Of a DNA stretch of 64,000 nucleotides, positions 38,701 to 45,185 are shown piece after piece. Both the position numbers and the translations under genes were made by a program. The notes beneath the pieces are model-generated. The model was given only the letters and a program-made list of their open reading frames with translations. It was not told the origin of the DNA and did not search any database. The stretch comes from Achromobacter xylosoxidans (lineage in GTDB: Bacteria; Pseudomonadota; Gammaproteobacteria; Burkholderiales; Burkholderiaceae_B), in assembly GCF_001457475.1 (NCBI RefSeq), contig NZ_LN831029.1:4464001-4528000 (forward strand), written 5' to 3'. Positions within the stretch are counted from its first letter, which is position 1, and each line of letters starts with the position of its first letter.

Positions 38701-38880
38701 TTCCGGCTTGACCGCGTCGTCCAGCGCGTACTGCGGGATGCCGGCCTTGGCGGCCCACGCGCGCACGGTCAAATCGGTGGAAATCACTGCCTGTACGCGG
38801 TGTCCCTTTGCCATCAGCAGTTCGCCGCAACGAACCAGGACACTGCCGTCTCCAACCAAAAGCGATACGAAACTCGTCAT
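26749..38880 (-). CDS. Formylating NRPS-PKS megasynthase with reductive release (4043 aa)
   Basis: Approximate order: (1) formyltransferase 1-310, with catalytic N and H in NYHYGPLPEYSG and D in IIDGGG. (2) A 230-residue remnant like the C-terminal half of a condensation domain, without HHxxxDG. (3) Adenylation from 560; code residues that can be read (D, I, L, L, G, M, V, W) resemble a glycine code. (4) Methyltransferase inserted after LRGFRIELGEVE (EIGSGTG, about 1078). (5) A10 and PCP (GGNSL, 1490). (6) KS 1550-1970 (DTACSSSL, EAHGTGT, KSNLGHT). (7) AT (GHSIGE, HAFH; malonyl type). (8) DH (HQVMDAVLMP, with D for the usual G). (9) ER (AAAGGVG). (10) KR (GGLGGLG, LDD). (11) ACP (GIDSL, 3578). 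(12) thioester reductase (TGSTGFVG, YLSSK). A short formylated, possibly N-methylated aminoacyl-C2 aldehyde or alcohol is predicted. Confidence 0.9.
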   Translation of the reverse strand: MTSFVSLLVGDGSVLVRCGELLMAKGHRVQAVISTDLTVRAWAAKAGIPQYALDDAVKPESRLSADILFSIGNYSVIPDALLERVRRMSINYHYGPLPEYSGLHVPAWAVYDRATDYAITWHRIGEIIDGGGILKRVAVPIESTDTALSLGLKCDETAIQSFGALVDDLAAGRERETPQDLSRRRYFSRHSQFSAEGLIDWHQDAEQIAAMVRATDHGPFSSPLVWPKALIDGRVLAVRKVSVEARAAGAAPGDVVAVDAFGASIATGNRALRLEALCTLEGEDVAIADLASAGSLRAGARLASASEQVRAQVTAAGTAASGSAAFWRGQWAAWQPYRLPYARPTAPETNTAPIVGKLPAAPQGAGREQAFIEQAAGGLCTFLARASGAADVHLAVALPRTDVDPECRDVFCAWAPVLAHMDPAAPVSRNLDAVAGALGQAREHGLIRRDLIGRDAALAARHARGELTPDVLVSSQVPAAYAVDEDRPALEFVLLAGSEAFELHFNPRKITRRAAAQLAAQVADWCRRLPASTDRKLGEVEALSASERQSLVEQFNATGDAATLGAVVHELFEHAAAQHEGRVALRCADQSMSYGELNAAANRVAGVLRGKGIGRGQLVGVCLDRSIDMVVALLAVLKTGAAYVPVDMAFPAERIRQMLEAAQPALLIAPPAARDASLSAWAERCLDLGAALAQAGDDSANAPSSAQADDLAYVIFTSGSTGKPKGVEVTHGALGNFLLSMRAAPGCDAGDSLLAVTTISFDIAALELFLPLISGASVVIARQQESLDGQTLLDLMRRHAVTMMQATPTTWQLLLQSGWPRAVALKRLLCGGEALPRALADELLARAESVWNMYGPTETTVWSSVWQVRPGEDIVIGQPIANTQLYVLDANLAPVPAGFAGELCIGGAGVARGYHKDPAQTAAQFGANPFAPGALYRTGDLACFKEPGKLVVLGRNDGQIKLRGFRIELGEVEAAVASHEDIGRAVVVGRNDQLVAYCLRNSAPASAAQDRRAETTAVTEWRDVWDRAYEPGAADPTFNTAGWHNSYDGLPFAADEMRDWQQRTVDRILATGPERVFEIGSGTGLVLFGVAPKVAQYRAIDASSQAVEQINRHLGGLPQASCEHRLANDLPEVEPGSFDTVVINSVAQYFPSAGYLLSVLDWATEAVTEGRIFVGDVRDLALLEAFHADVANFQGLCSLSPDELRRRAQRGLRSERELVLAPEFFANLPALYPQISRVEILLRDGAYVNEMSRFRFDVILHVGAPASGRARPRATTALDWGRDGLDLQDLARRLGKGGKPLAIANIPNGRLADVHQRVGHVLEAQATTGPGQWVDPRDLAQAAEAAGYRMAMLPSRARDIWAFDAVFWQAGEQPDLGWQAPQALDRDALAQWANQPAAGAPPRPALQRVLRPWLEARLPGYMIPDFFVELDEFPLTPNGKIDRKALPEPTEVMLEPAVQPTNELEQQLQAVWAEVLGHDRIGIHDSFFKIGGNSLRVVRVQAELQKLLGRNVSTSTLYEHFTIKDLAAHLAGNKKAALNTPKRRNALADEPIAIVSMACRLPGNVNSPEDLWNLLERGGDGIVEVPRERWDAAAIYDADPDARGKSYCMRGGFVTPIDLFDAPFFGISPREARALDPAQRMMLEVTSEAIELAGYSMDQLRGSQTGVFVGIGKGYHEYGLALAGGLADLDGYVGTGSAGSTMSGRVSYVLGLEGPSMTVDTACSSSLVTTHLACNALRQGECDLAVAAGVTLMLSPDLHVEFSRLRGMSPDGRCKSFSSSTDGTGWSEGAAVVVLKRLSDAQRDGDPILAVLRGTAVNHAGHSASLTTPSGPAQQRVIRQALAMSGLQPSDIDYLEAHGTGTKLGDPIEGNGLAAVFGGSHTPERPLWVGSVKSNLGHTQAAAGLAGVMKAVLAMHHDKLPITLHVVEPTPAVDWAAAQMALVQQEQPWPAGERPRRAGVSSFGIGGTNAHVIVEEPPKAAAPARAAKPAATPESLPFVLSAFTVPALRAQADKLHLHMGMNIQDRFLDVAYSLATTRTHFRKRLVVFAKGKSDLLDALASYGRTGEVPAGAVSMVDDRDRECRLALLFTGQGSQLPRMGHGLYQSNPVFRQALDEIAQRFTTLEKPLLEVMFAEAGSDEAALLNRTDFTQPALFALEVALWRVWQSWGVQPELLLGHSIGEIAAAHAAGVFDLDDACRLVAARGRLMQALPAGGGMASLEASADEVETALAALGLAARVSLAGLNAPQQTVVSGDIDSIEKVVAHFKQQQRKAKRLEVSHAFHSHLLEPMLGAFRQVAQSLDYATPKLALVSSLTGELARRGEMTQPEYWVQQARQAVRFNAGMRTLYQQGINAFLEMGPQPVLSGMGAACLADDGPVTWVASLNPAKDETQTMQKGLAELHVLGAPVDWRGFFAPYGGERVKLPTYAFQRERYWLEPMPTRTVGAGLNDANHQLLGGGVQIAGTDMTMFTTVVAADEPAWVQEHQVMDAVLMPGTAFFEAMRAAGRQVKGQWDLADVIILAPMVLAPGVSLRMQITVGAESGGARTVHVYSAPESDEDGEWQLHAEGKLVPAQAARQDSVELPPPDGDPIDVTALYQDLHELGYGYGPTFQGINAAWHVDGDVWARVALPEAAASSAIRYGLHPALLDSSMHSLLLTQRLKAQVGDDVFVPFEAERLSVWKDGLAEVWVKVAEFELGEGEFWASLDLYDTSGEHVGRLQRLHARRIDRAALRRLAAAGVDRFLFRTEWQPVEAPEAVFGGTWGLLGGADAPWADEVRSRLMQAGAQVVDIARLSEAEACDGVIQLWGGDGQVAESSRRQAASALVQVQELALAGFAKPVIWLTRGAVGTSSDDPVSDLGASPLWGLLRTARNEHPELALRIVDLGETAADLDTLASALALADEPECALRGAKVLAPRLKKAPANAGLVLPAEGNWRLEIATKGRLDQPLSVKTLVDEPLAAGEIRAAVKATGVNFLDVLNALGMVEIPALGLEFAGVVTEVGSAVKHLKPGDPVLGLARGAFGSSIVVDARQVVAKPDNLSFEEAATIPMTFLTAWYGLHVLGNMQAGERVLVHAAAGGVGMAAVQLALLHGAEVYGTASEPKWPALRKLGLADDHIGTSRSLDFAQTFAETASGRSFDIVLNSLAREFIDASFAMLKPGGRFLEMGKIDLRDQAWVEANHPGVTYRVYNLPEAGVERIQEMLGAIAALFAEGKLKPLPLRTFPLDSASDALRFIAQARHVGKVVLVPTQRRGMVDPDGAVLVTGGLGGLGRYVSKWLVQNHQVRELVLTSRSGMRSPDAEAFVAELAELGARATVVACDAADADGLQRVMGEFGEDRPLRGVVHAAGVLDDGMLAGQTPERFDTVFAPKVDGAWHLHRLTQDLPLDFFVLFSSISGVTGAPGQGNYAAANTFLDALAHHRRAKGLAATSVAWGAWDGQGMAARLSDADKTRFSRQGMEALGPTEALDLFEAAVMSDAPMAVAAALDLGRLQRTLEDNNGGSAPALYRELFSRAAGGRGAGGGAGGGAGLRKLLVETAVEQREAAVLEAVRAEVAKALEFASPEDVDVSLPLQDIGIDSLTAVLLRNQLSDMTGLALPAKIAFDHPNLRALSQFLLEKLTEAGLDSQEAPAEAGAAAKEAAGGRRLDDRVARRGYLEPELQFDNVLAMEAEPEAVFVTGSTGFVGAFLLHELLRANIIAYCLVRADDAEKAMARQVEILQKYDLWKPEYAALLNPVVGDLTQPLFGLSEHEFDQLANQVDAICHSGALVDWMLPLDNYLAPNVVGTHEVLRLASRGRGKAVHFVSTAATLPRYLGYEVSKDEREYGYLSSKYMAEQMVAAARWRGAKASIYRLPFVGASASSGHFRLDRGDFLHNLISGCIAMGSFPLLGSDIGGVLPVDYLAGVIAQVMIRDQDRIGQDYDFANPQAPGFNSLVQHIRGAGAQVGSLPFEQWREEALAYAQANPRSAIARIAAVLDGLGVQSDLEQMFDCFPVGRQVFGGEVYPCPPVDARHVRPYVERILAAAPAAAQAQELSPVSQPA

Positions 38881-39358
38881 GATCTGTTCTTCCTATGAAA
38901 GACATTCTGACCCTGGCGGCAGCACGTTTTTTTCTAATGCGTTGCCTGCCGCCCGCATGCTCGCGTCGACGAATTCTTATACAGATGATTTGAAAATTCC
39001 AGACGCGTCACTGCCTCCAAACACGTACGTACACCCCCATTTCTTCGAGCAAAAAAACATGTCCCGGCCGTTCGCGCCTGGCGCGGTCAAACGCCATTTG
39101 GAACACATGTGAACATGCTCGAAAGCGCCTGAATCCGCGCCTCTATGTCGTATTTCGAGCGTCATATCGCCGCTGCACGACGGCGCGATTTCGCGCATCG
39201 ATGCGCGGCCCGTCCGGTACGTACGGGCCGACATACGCATCCCCCCACTACGTATTCGCGTACGTGGATGCACGTATAGAGATACGTATTGGCGCAGTCC
39301 TACACTTGATCGCACAAGCACACCACCGCCGCACATCACCGTGCATGGGGAGAGGGAC
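38881..39358. promoter_or_regulatory. Divergent control region of the NRPS-PKS cluster
   Basis: No gene is visible in these 478 bases. The left part (38881-39060) holds the leftward promoter region of the megasynthase, AT-richer than its surroundings (runs near 38930 and 38980-39060) but without a clear -35/-10 pair. The right part (39217-39306) holds repeated ACGTA-containing boxes and a rightward -10 element, listed separately. The stretch is shared by the synthase operon and the thiolase-ligase-TRAP operon. Confidence 0.6.
39217..39306 (+). promoter_or_regulatory. ACGTA box array and -10 element for the thiolase/TRAP operon
   Basis: ACGTA-type 7-mers occur at 39217-39224 (GTACGTAC), 39249-39255 (TACGTAT), 39261-39267 (TACGTGG), 39271-39277 (CACGTAT) and 39283-39289 (TACGTAT), with TACGCAT at 39234-39240. 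Spacing of the last four is 12, 10 and 12 bp, close to helical phase. TACACT at 39301-39306 is a plausible -10 with no good -35, as at activator-dependent promoters. The PAS-LuxR regulator at 45185-45745 is the obvious candidate to bind (inference). Confidence 0.6.
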
Positions 39359-40540
39359 ATGTTCGATCATTCGGGCGTTTCGATCGTGGGCAGCGGCCAT
39401 ACGCCGTTCGGCAAATTGGACGCTCTGAATCTTGAGCAACTCATCGTGATGGCGGCCAACGAGGCGATCGAGGACGCCGGCGTCGATCCCGCCGAGATCG
39501 ACGCGATCTACCTGGGGCATTTCAACGCGGGGCTGGTGCCCGATGCCTTCCCCGCCTCGCTGGTGCACCAGGCGCATCCGGCCTTGCGCTTCAAGCCCGC
39601 CACGCGCTGCGAGAACGCCTGTGCCTCGGGCTCGGCCGCGATCCACGCCGGCCTGCGCGCGATCCAGTCGGGCGCGGCCGGCACCGTGCTGGTGATCGGC
39701 GTCGAGAAGATGACCTCGCGCAGCACGCCCGAGGTGACCGAGGCGCTGGCCTGCGCCGGCTACAAGAACGATCCGCGCGAAAGCGCCATGAGCTTTCCGC
39801 AGCAGTTCGCGCGCCTGGCCGAGAAATACGCCGAGCGCTACGAGGACCCGCTGCCGGTCATGGCCGCCATCGCCGCCAAGAACCACGCCAATGCGCTGCG
39901 CAATCCGCTGGCGCAGCTGCGGCGCGAGCTGGACGCCGACTTCTGCAACACGATCTCGGAACGCAATCCCATGATCGCGGCGCCGCTGCGCATGACCGAC
40001 TGTTCGCCCATCAGCGACGGCGCCGCCGCCGTCATCCTGACCTGCGAGCGGCGCGCGCCGCGCTATGCGCGCCAGGTGCGCTTTCGCGCCGCCACCCAGG
40101 TCAACGACATGCTGCCGCTGGAGGGCCGCGACCTGCTGGCGTTCGAGGGTCCGCACCGCGCCATGCAGCGCGCCTACTCGGACGCCGGCATCCAGCTGCA
40201 GGACCTGGACTTCGCCGAGGTGCACGACTGCTTCACCATCGCCGAACTGCTGATCTACGAGGCCATGGGCCTGGCCGCGCCCGGCGAAGGGCATCGCGTG
40301 CTCACCGAGGGCACGGTGCGCCGCGACGGCGACCTGCCGGTCAACCTGTCGGGCGGACTCAAGGCCAAGGGCCACCCGGTCGGCGCCACCGGCGTGTCGA
40401 TGCACGCGCTGGCCTACCGCCAGCTGACCGGCCGCGCCGGCGACATGCAGCGCCCCGGCGCCGAGCTCGGGCTGGTTTTCAACATGGGCGGCATGGCCGT
40501 GGCGAACTACGCGTCGGTGCTCGAGGCAGTGCGGGCGTAA
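39359..40540 (+). CDS. Thiolase/acetyl-CoA acetyltransferase (SCP-x-type)
   Basis: 393 residues, thiolase fold. The active-site Cys is in ENACASGSAA near residue 91. The other catalytic residues lie in VHDCFT and in GGLKAKGHPVGATG near the C-terminus. Divergent features (opening VSIVGSGHTPFGK, no CxG at the end) place it in the SCP-x/thiolase-like group that acts on larger acyl-CoAs. ATG 39359, with GGGGAGAGGG upstream, is chosen over GTG 39341. It is the first gene of the operon with the ligase and TRAP transporter. Confidence 0.88.
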   Translation: MFDHSGVSIVGSGHTPFGKLDALNLEQLIVMAANEAIEDAGVDPAEIDAIYLGHFNAGLVPDAFPASLVHQAHPALRFKPATRCENACASGSAAIHAGLRAIQSGAAGTVLVIGVEKMTSRSTPEVTEALACAGYKNDPRESAMSFPQQFARLAEKYAERYEDPLPVMAAIAAKNHANALRNPLAQLRRELDADFCNTISERNPMIAAPLRMTDCSPISDGAAAVILTCERRAPRYARQVRFRAATQVNDMLPLEGRDLLAFEGPHRAMQRAYSDAGIQLQDLDFAEVHDCFTIAELLIYEAMGLAAPGEGHRVLTEGTVRRDGDLPVNLSGGLKAKGHPVGATGVSMHALAYRQLTGRAGDMQRPGAELGLVFNMGGMAVANYASVLEAVRA

Positions 40541-40544
40541 TGGC

Positions 40545-42104
40545 ATGAATATCGCGAACTGGTTGCAGGCGGCCGCGCTGGAGCACGGAGGCCGGCCGGC
40601 CCTGCATACGGGCCTGCGCCTGCATGCGAACTACCGTGACTTCGCCCGCCGCGCCGCGGCGTTGGCCGATTGGCTGCAACGCGACCATGGCCTGGCCCCG
40701 GGCGATCGCGTCGCGCTATTCGCGCGCAACCGCGTCGAATACCTGGAGCTGCTGTATGCGGCCTGGTGGCTGGGCGCGGTGGCGGTGCCGATCAACCCCA
40801 AGCTGCATCCCAAGGAGGTCGGCTGGATCGCCGCCAACGCCGACGCCAGCGTGATCTTCACCGACCGGCTCGACGATCTGCCGGCGGGCTGCCTGCCGGA
40901 TGGCTGCCGCCACCTGGAGATCGACGGCGCCGACTACGCCCGGGCCTGTGCCGGGACCGGCCCCTGGGCGCCGCCGGCGCCGCTGGCCGCGGATGCGCTG
41001 GCCTGGCTGTTCTATACCTCCGGCACCACCGGCCGGCCCAAGGGCGTGATGCTGAGCCACCGCAATCTGGTGGCTATGGGCCTGTGCTATGCGGTGGACG
41101 TGGAAACCGTGGAGCCCGGCGACGGCATGCTGTACGCCGCGCCCATGTCGCACGGCGCCGGGCTGTACCACGTGCTGTACGTGCGCAAGGCCGCGCGCCA
41201 CGTCGTGCCCGAATCGCGCGGCTTCGAGCCGGCCGAGATCCTGGCGCTGGCCGAACAGACCGGCCCGCTGTCGTTCTTCGCCGCGCCCACCATGATCAAG
41301 CGCCTGGTCGAGCAGGCGCGCGCCGGCGGCCGCGACGGCCGCGGCATCAAGACCATCATCTACGGCGGCGCGCCGATGTATCTGGCCGACCTGGAAGAAG
41401 CCCTGGCGGTGCTGGGCCAGCGCTTCGTGCAGATCTACGGCCAGGGCGAAAGCCCGATGACCATCACCGCGCTGTCGCGCGAGGTGATCGCCGATGCCGC
41501 CCACCCCGAGCGCGCCGCGCGGCTGGCTTCGGTCGGCACCGCGCAGAGCTGCATGGAGCTGCGCGTGGTCGACGCCGCGCTGCGGGCCGTGCCGTCCTGC
41601 ACCGAGGGCGAGGTGCTGGTGCGCGGCAACGCCGTGATGCAGGGCTACTGGCGCAACGATCCCGCCACCGCCGAAACGCTGGTGGACGGCTGGCTGCGCA
41701 CGGGCGACATCGGCCGGCTCGACCATTCGGGTTTCCTGACGCTGACCGACCGCAGCAAGGACGTGATCATCTCCGGCGGCTCCAACATCTACCCGCGCGA
41801 AGTCGAGGAAACGCTGGCGCGGCATCCCGGCGTGCGCGAGGTGGCGGTGGTCGGCGCGCCCAGCGCGCAATGGGGCGAAGAGGTGGTGGCCTTCGTGGTG
41901 TCGCGCCCCGGCGCGACCCTGGCGCCCGAGGAACTGGACGCCTGGTGCCGCGGCGAAATCGCCTCGTTCAAGAAGCCCAAGCGCTACGTATTCCATGAAG
42001 AGCTGCCCAAGAACAGCTACGGCAAGATTCTCAAGACCGCATTGCGCGAAGCCTTGCGCAGCGCGGAACCAGGCGGTCAGGGAGATGCCAGCCCAGGCCG
42101 ATGA
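40545..42104 (+). CDS. AMP-dependent acyl-CoA synthetase/ligase
   Basis: 519 residues of the ANL superfamily. The P-loop core FYTSGTTGRPKGVMLSH is near residue 160, IYGQGESPMT near 305 and the hinge GDIGRLDHSGFLTLTDR near 395. The final catalytic Lys lies in NSYGKILK. It probably activates a carboxylic acid as its CoA thioester, with the thiolase gene 4 bp upstream and carboxylate-type TRAP genes downstream. It could load substrate for the cluster or catabolise imported acid. Confidence 0.92.
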   Translation: MNIANWLQAAALEHGGRPALHTGLRLHANYRDFARRAAALADWLQRDHGLAPGDRVALFARNRVEYLELLYAAWWLGAVAVPINPKLHPKEVGWIAANADASVIFTDRLDDLPAGCLPDGCRHLEIDGADYARACAGTGPWAPPAPLAADALAWLFYTSGTTGRPKGVMLSHRNLVAMGLCYAVDVETVEPGDGMLYAAPMSHGAGLYHVLYVRKAARHVVPESRGFEPAEILALAEQTGPLSFFAAPTMIKRLVEQARAGGRDGRGIKTIIYGGAPMYLADLEEALAVLGQRFVQIYGQGESPMTITALSREVIADAAHPERAARLASVGTAQSCMELRVVDAALRAVPSCTEGEVLVRGNAVMQGYWRNDPATAETLVDGWLRTGDIGRLDHSGFLTLTDRSKDVIISGGSNIYPREVEETLARHPGVREVAVVGAPSAQWGEEVVAFVVSRPGATLAPEELDAWCRGEIASFKKPKRYVFHEELPKNSYGKILKTALREALRSAEPGGQGDASPGR

Positions 42105-42144
42105 ACCGGCGTATCAGAAGCCGGAATCCCCCAAGGAGGAGAGC

Positions 42145-43239
42145 ATGAGAAGACGCGATTTCATCAAGGCCGCCAGCCTGCTGGCCGGCGCATCGGCCCC
42201 GGCCATCTGGACCGGCCGCGCGGCCGCCGCGGCCAAGCCGGTCACCCTGAAGTTCGACAGCTACATCAGCGAGACGTCGGGCCCCTCGCGGCTGGACGAG
42301 TGGTACCTGAAGCAGCTGGAGACCCGCAGCAACGGCGCGGTCAAGGTGCGACGCTACTGGGCGCAGTCGCTCAACAAGGTCGGCGAGCACCTGTCCGCCG
42401 TGCGTGACGGCACCTCGGAAATGTCGCTTATCTCGCCGGGCTACTACCAGGCCCAGCTGCCGGTCACGCGCGGGCTGGACTGGTACTACCGCATGCACCG
42501 CTCGGACGCGCTGCAATGGCTGTGCCGCGACGTCTACGCCGAGTACCAGCCGCTACGCGACGAATGGGAGCGGCGCTACAACAGCAAGGTGCTGTACTGG
42601 ACCAACTGGTACTACGCGCCGCTGGTGACGCGCCAGCCGATCAACTCGATCGAGGACATCCGCGGCAAGCGCATCCGCGGCTACGGCGCCGCCAACGAGG
42701 TCATCGAGCGCCTGGGCGGCACCGCCGTGCCGATGGCCGCGCCCGAGGTCTACACCGCGCTGGAGCGCGGCGTGCTGGACGGCGTCTACGGCTTTGACTT
42801 CATCACCGCCGTGGCCTACAAGCTGCACGAGATCGCGCCCTACTTCACCGATATCGGCGACGGCCCGCACGGCCCGGCCGCGACCATCATCAACGCCCGC
42901 GTGTGGAACAACTTCCCCGATCCGGTCAAGCAGGTCAGCGACCAGATCGTCAGCGAAATCTACGGCGGCGAATACGCGCGCATCTACGAGGCGGCCGCGC
43001 GCCAGTACGTCAAGACCGCCAAGGCCGAGGGCGCCAAGTTCTCGTCGCTGTCGCAGGCCGAGAAGGACCGGGCGCGCACCCTGGTGCAGCCGGCGCAGAC
43101 CGAGGGCTGGGTCGAGCGGGTGGCCAAGCCCGCCGGCCTGGACGGCCTGGCGATGCAGGCCCTGGTCAACCAGGCCATCGCCAAGTACGACGCGCAGGGC
43201 AGCTTGAAACGCTTCGACGAACTGGCCGCCGAAGCCTGA
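42145..43239 (+). CDS. TRAP transporter substrate-binding protein (DctP family, Tat-type signal)
   Basis: 364 residues. The N-terminus MRRRDFIKAASLLAGAS carries a twin-arginine motif and an Ala-rich cleavage region (about residue 32), so it is exported folded to the periplasm. The mature part has the DctP fold, with LETRSNGAVKVRRYW, the ligand-carboxylate Arg region NINSIEDIRGKRIRG (INSIEDIRGKRIRG) and LERGVLDGV. AAGGAGG fixes ATG 42145. It feeds DctQ and DctM downstream. The ligand is probably an organic carboxylate; its identity is not predictable. Confidence 0.92.
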   Translation: MRRRDFIKAASLLAGASAPAIWTGRAAAAAKPVTLKFDSYISETSGPSRLDEWYLKQLETRSNGAVKVRRYWAQSLNKVGEHLSAVRDGTSEMSLISPGYYQAQLPVTRGLDWYYRMHRSDALQWLCRDVYAEYQPLRDEWERRYNSKVLYWTNWYYAPLVTRQPINSIEDIRGKRIRGYGAANEVIERLGGTAVPMAAPEVYTALERGVLDGVYGFDFITAVAYKLHEIAPYFTDIGDGPHGPAATIINARVWNNFPDPVKQVSDQIVSEIYGGEYARIYEAAARQYVKTAKAEGAKFSSLSQAEKDRARTLVQPAQTEGWVERVAKPAGLDGLAMQALVNQAIAKYDAQGSLKRFDELAAEA

Positions 43240-43294
43240 CGCCGTTTCCTTCCCCGCGGCCCGGCGCGCGCCGGGCCGCCACAGGCAGAGACCC

Positions 43295-43825
43295 ATGGAC
43301 TATTCCTCCCGACTGGGCGTGGCGCTGCGCGCCGTCTCCAACGTGTTCGGCGCCATCGCCACGCTGTTCCTGCTGTTCCTGATGTTCGGCATCACGCTCG
43401 ACGCCATCGTGCGGGCCATCTACGGCCATTCCATTCCCGGCCTGTTCGAGATGTCCGAACTGAGCCTGGTCGTGATCGTCTTCTTCGGCCTGGGCTGGAC
43501 CCAGATGGACGACGCCCATATCCGCGTCACGCTGCTGCACAAGAAGGTGCCGCCGCGCGTGGCGCAATGGATGGACGCGCTGGCGTGGCTGGCCGCCGCC
43601 GCGGTGCTGGCGATGCTGGCCTATCCCGCCACCGGCGAGGCGCTGGAATCGATCGAGATCCGCGAGTTCCGCTGGGGCTACGTGGAGGTGCCGATCTGGT
43701 GGACCAAGGCCATCGTCGCCCTCGGCCTGTGGTTCGGCGCGCTGCAGATGCTGGCCCAGGCCGGCTGCAGCCTGTGCCGCGCCGAACCCGCCGCCCGCGC
43801 CACCCCGGCGCTGGCCTCGCATTGA
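43295..43825 (+). CDS. TRAP transporter small membrane subunit (DctQ family)
   Basis: 176 residues with four hydrophobic segments and the DctQ-typical EMSELSLVVIVFFGLGWTQ split over segment 2-3 and LHKKVPPR loop. It bridges the binding protein and the large permease DctM in the inner membrane. Spacing is 55 bp after DctP and 22 bp before DctM. Confidence 0.9.
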   Translation: MDYSSRLGVALRAVSNVFGAIATLFLLFLMFGITLDAIVRAIYGHSIPGLFEMSELSLVVIVFFGLGWTQMDDAHIRVTLLHKKVPPRVAQWMDALAWLAAAAVLAMLAYPATGEALESIEIREFRWGYVEVPIWWTKAIVALGLWFGALQMLAQAGCSLCRAEPAARATPALASH

Positions 43826-43847
43826 CCCTCTCGCGGGAATTCCCTCC

Positions 43848-45164
43848 ATGGATGACGTCACCATCACCCTGGTCGCCACCGGCCTGATCTTCGTATTCCT
43901 GCTGCTGGGCGCGCCGGTCTTCGCCGCGCTGGCGCTGGCCGGCATCACCGGCCTGGTCCTGGTCGAGGACAGCGCTTTCGTGCTGAACCGGCTCAAGTCG
44001 TATTCGTATGCGCAGTCGGCCTCGTACCTGCTGACCGTGATCCCGCTCTTCATCCTGATGGGCGCCTTCGCCCATCACGCGGGCGTGGGCCGCAGGCTAT
44101 TCGACATGGCGCGCAAGTGGGTCGGCCACATGCCCGGCGGGCTGGCCATCGCCAGCGTGCTGACCTGCGCCGGCTTCGCCGCCACGTCGGGCTCCAGCGT
44201 GGCCACGGCGGCCACCGTGGGCGCGGTCGCCATCCCCGAGATGAAGCGCGCCGGCTACGACGCGCGCCTGTCGGCGGGCGCGGTGGCGGCCGGCGGCGTG
44301 CTGGGCGTGCTGATCCCGCCCAGCGTGCTGCTGATCTTCTATGCCGCCCTGACCGAGGTCTCGGCCGGCAAGATGCTGGTGGCCGGGGTGCTGCCCGGAC
44401 TGCTGTCGACGCTGGTGTTCATCCTGGGCATCCGCGTCATCAGCGCTTCGCCGCAGATGGCCGCGACGGTGCTGCCCAAGAGCCCGTGGCGCGAACGCGT
44501 GCTGTCGATCCGCAACGGCTGGCAGGTGCTGGTGCTGTTCCTGATCGTGCTGGGCGGCATCTACCTGGGTTTCGTCACGGCGACCGAGGCCGCCGCGGTC
44601 GGCGCGTTCGCCGCGTTCGTGATGCTGCTGTGCGCCCGGCAGGCGCGCGGCGAGCTGGGCGGCAAGCTGGTCGAAAGCCTGCGCAACGCCGTCACCACCA
44701 CCGTGATGATCCTGTTCACCATGCTGGGCGCGGGCCTGTTCAGCCTGTTCCTGAGCCTGGTGCAGATCCCGCAGCAGATCGCCGAGGTGATCGTGTCCTC
44801 GGACATCCCGCCACTGCTGGTGGTGGGGCTGATGCTGCTGGCCTACTTCCCGCTGGGCATGTTCCTGGATGCCTTCTCGATGCTGGTGATCACGCTGCCG
44901 ATCATGTTCCCCACGGTGGTGTCGCTGGGCTTTGACCCGATCTGGTTCGGCATCCTGGCCGTGAAGATGTGCGAGATCGGCCTGATCACGCCGCCGGTCG
45001 GGCTGAATGTGTTCGTCATCGCGGGCATAGACCGCCAGACGCCGTTGACGCGGATCTTCCACGGCGCCTGGTGGTTCGTCATCATGGAGGTGGTGACCAC
45101 GCTGATCCTGTTCTTCTTCCCGGTCATCGTCACGATCCTGCCTGAGATGATGCTCGGAAAATGA
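43848..45164 (+). CDS. TRAP transporter large permease (DctM family)
   Basis: 438 residues with about 12 hydrophobic segments. Family marks are FLLLGAPVFAALALAG at the start, FAATSGSSVATAATVG, AAGGVLGVLIPPSVLLI, and TPPVGLNVFVIAGI near the end. It drives sodium-coupled uptake of a carboxylate delivered by the DctP-type protein. It is the last gene of the operon that starts at the thiolase and ends at a hairpin facing the PAS-LuxR gene. Confidence 0.92.
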   Translation: MDDVTITLVATGLIFVFLLLGAPVFAALALAGITGLVLVEDSAFVLNRLKSYSYAQSASYLLTVIPLFILMGAFAHHAGVGRRLFDMARKWVGHMPGGLAIASVLTCAGFAATSGSSVATAATVGAVAIPEMKRAGYDARLSAGAVAAGGVLGVLIPPSVLLIFYAALTEVSAGKMLVAGVLPGLLSTLVFILGIRVISASPQMAATVLPKSPWRERVLSIRNGWQVLVLFLIVLGGIYLGFVTATEAAAVGAFAAFVMLLCARQARGELGGKLVESLRNAVTTTVMILFTMLGAGLFSLFLSLVQIPQQIAEVIVSSDIPPLLVVGLMLLAYFPLGMFLDAFSMLVITLPIMFPTVVSLGFDPIWFGILAVKMCEIGLITPPVGLNVFVIAGIDRQTPLTRIFHGAWWFVIMEVVTTLILFFFPVIVTILPEMMLGK

Positions 45165-45185
45165 AGCGGGACGCGCGGCCCCGCT
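45165..45185. terminator. Short hairpin between convergent DctM and PAS-LuxR genes
   Basis: AGCGGG at 45165-45170 pairs with CCCGCT at 45180-45185 across a 9-nt loop. It fills the space between the two stops and could end both transcripts. No T-tract is present. Confidence 0.4.
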
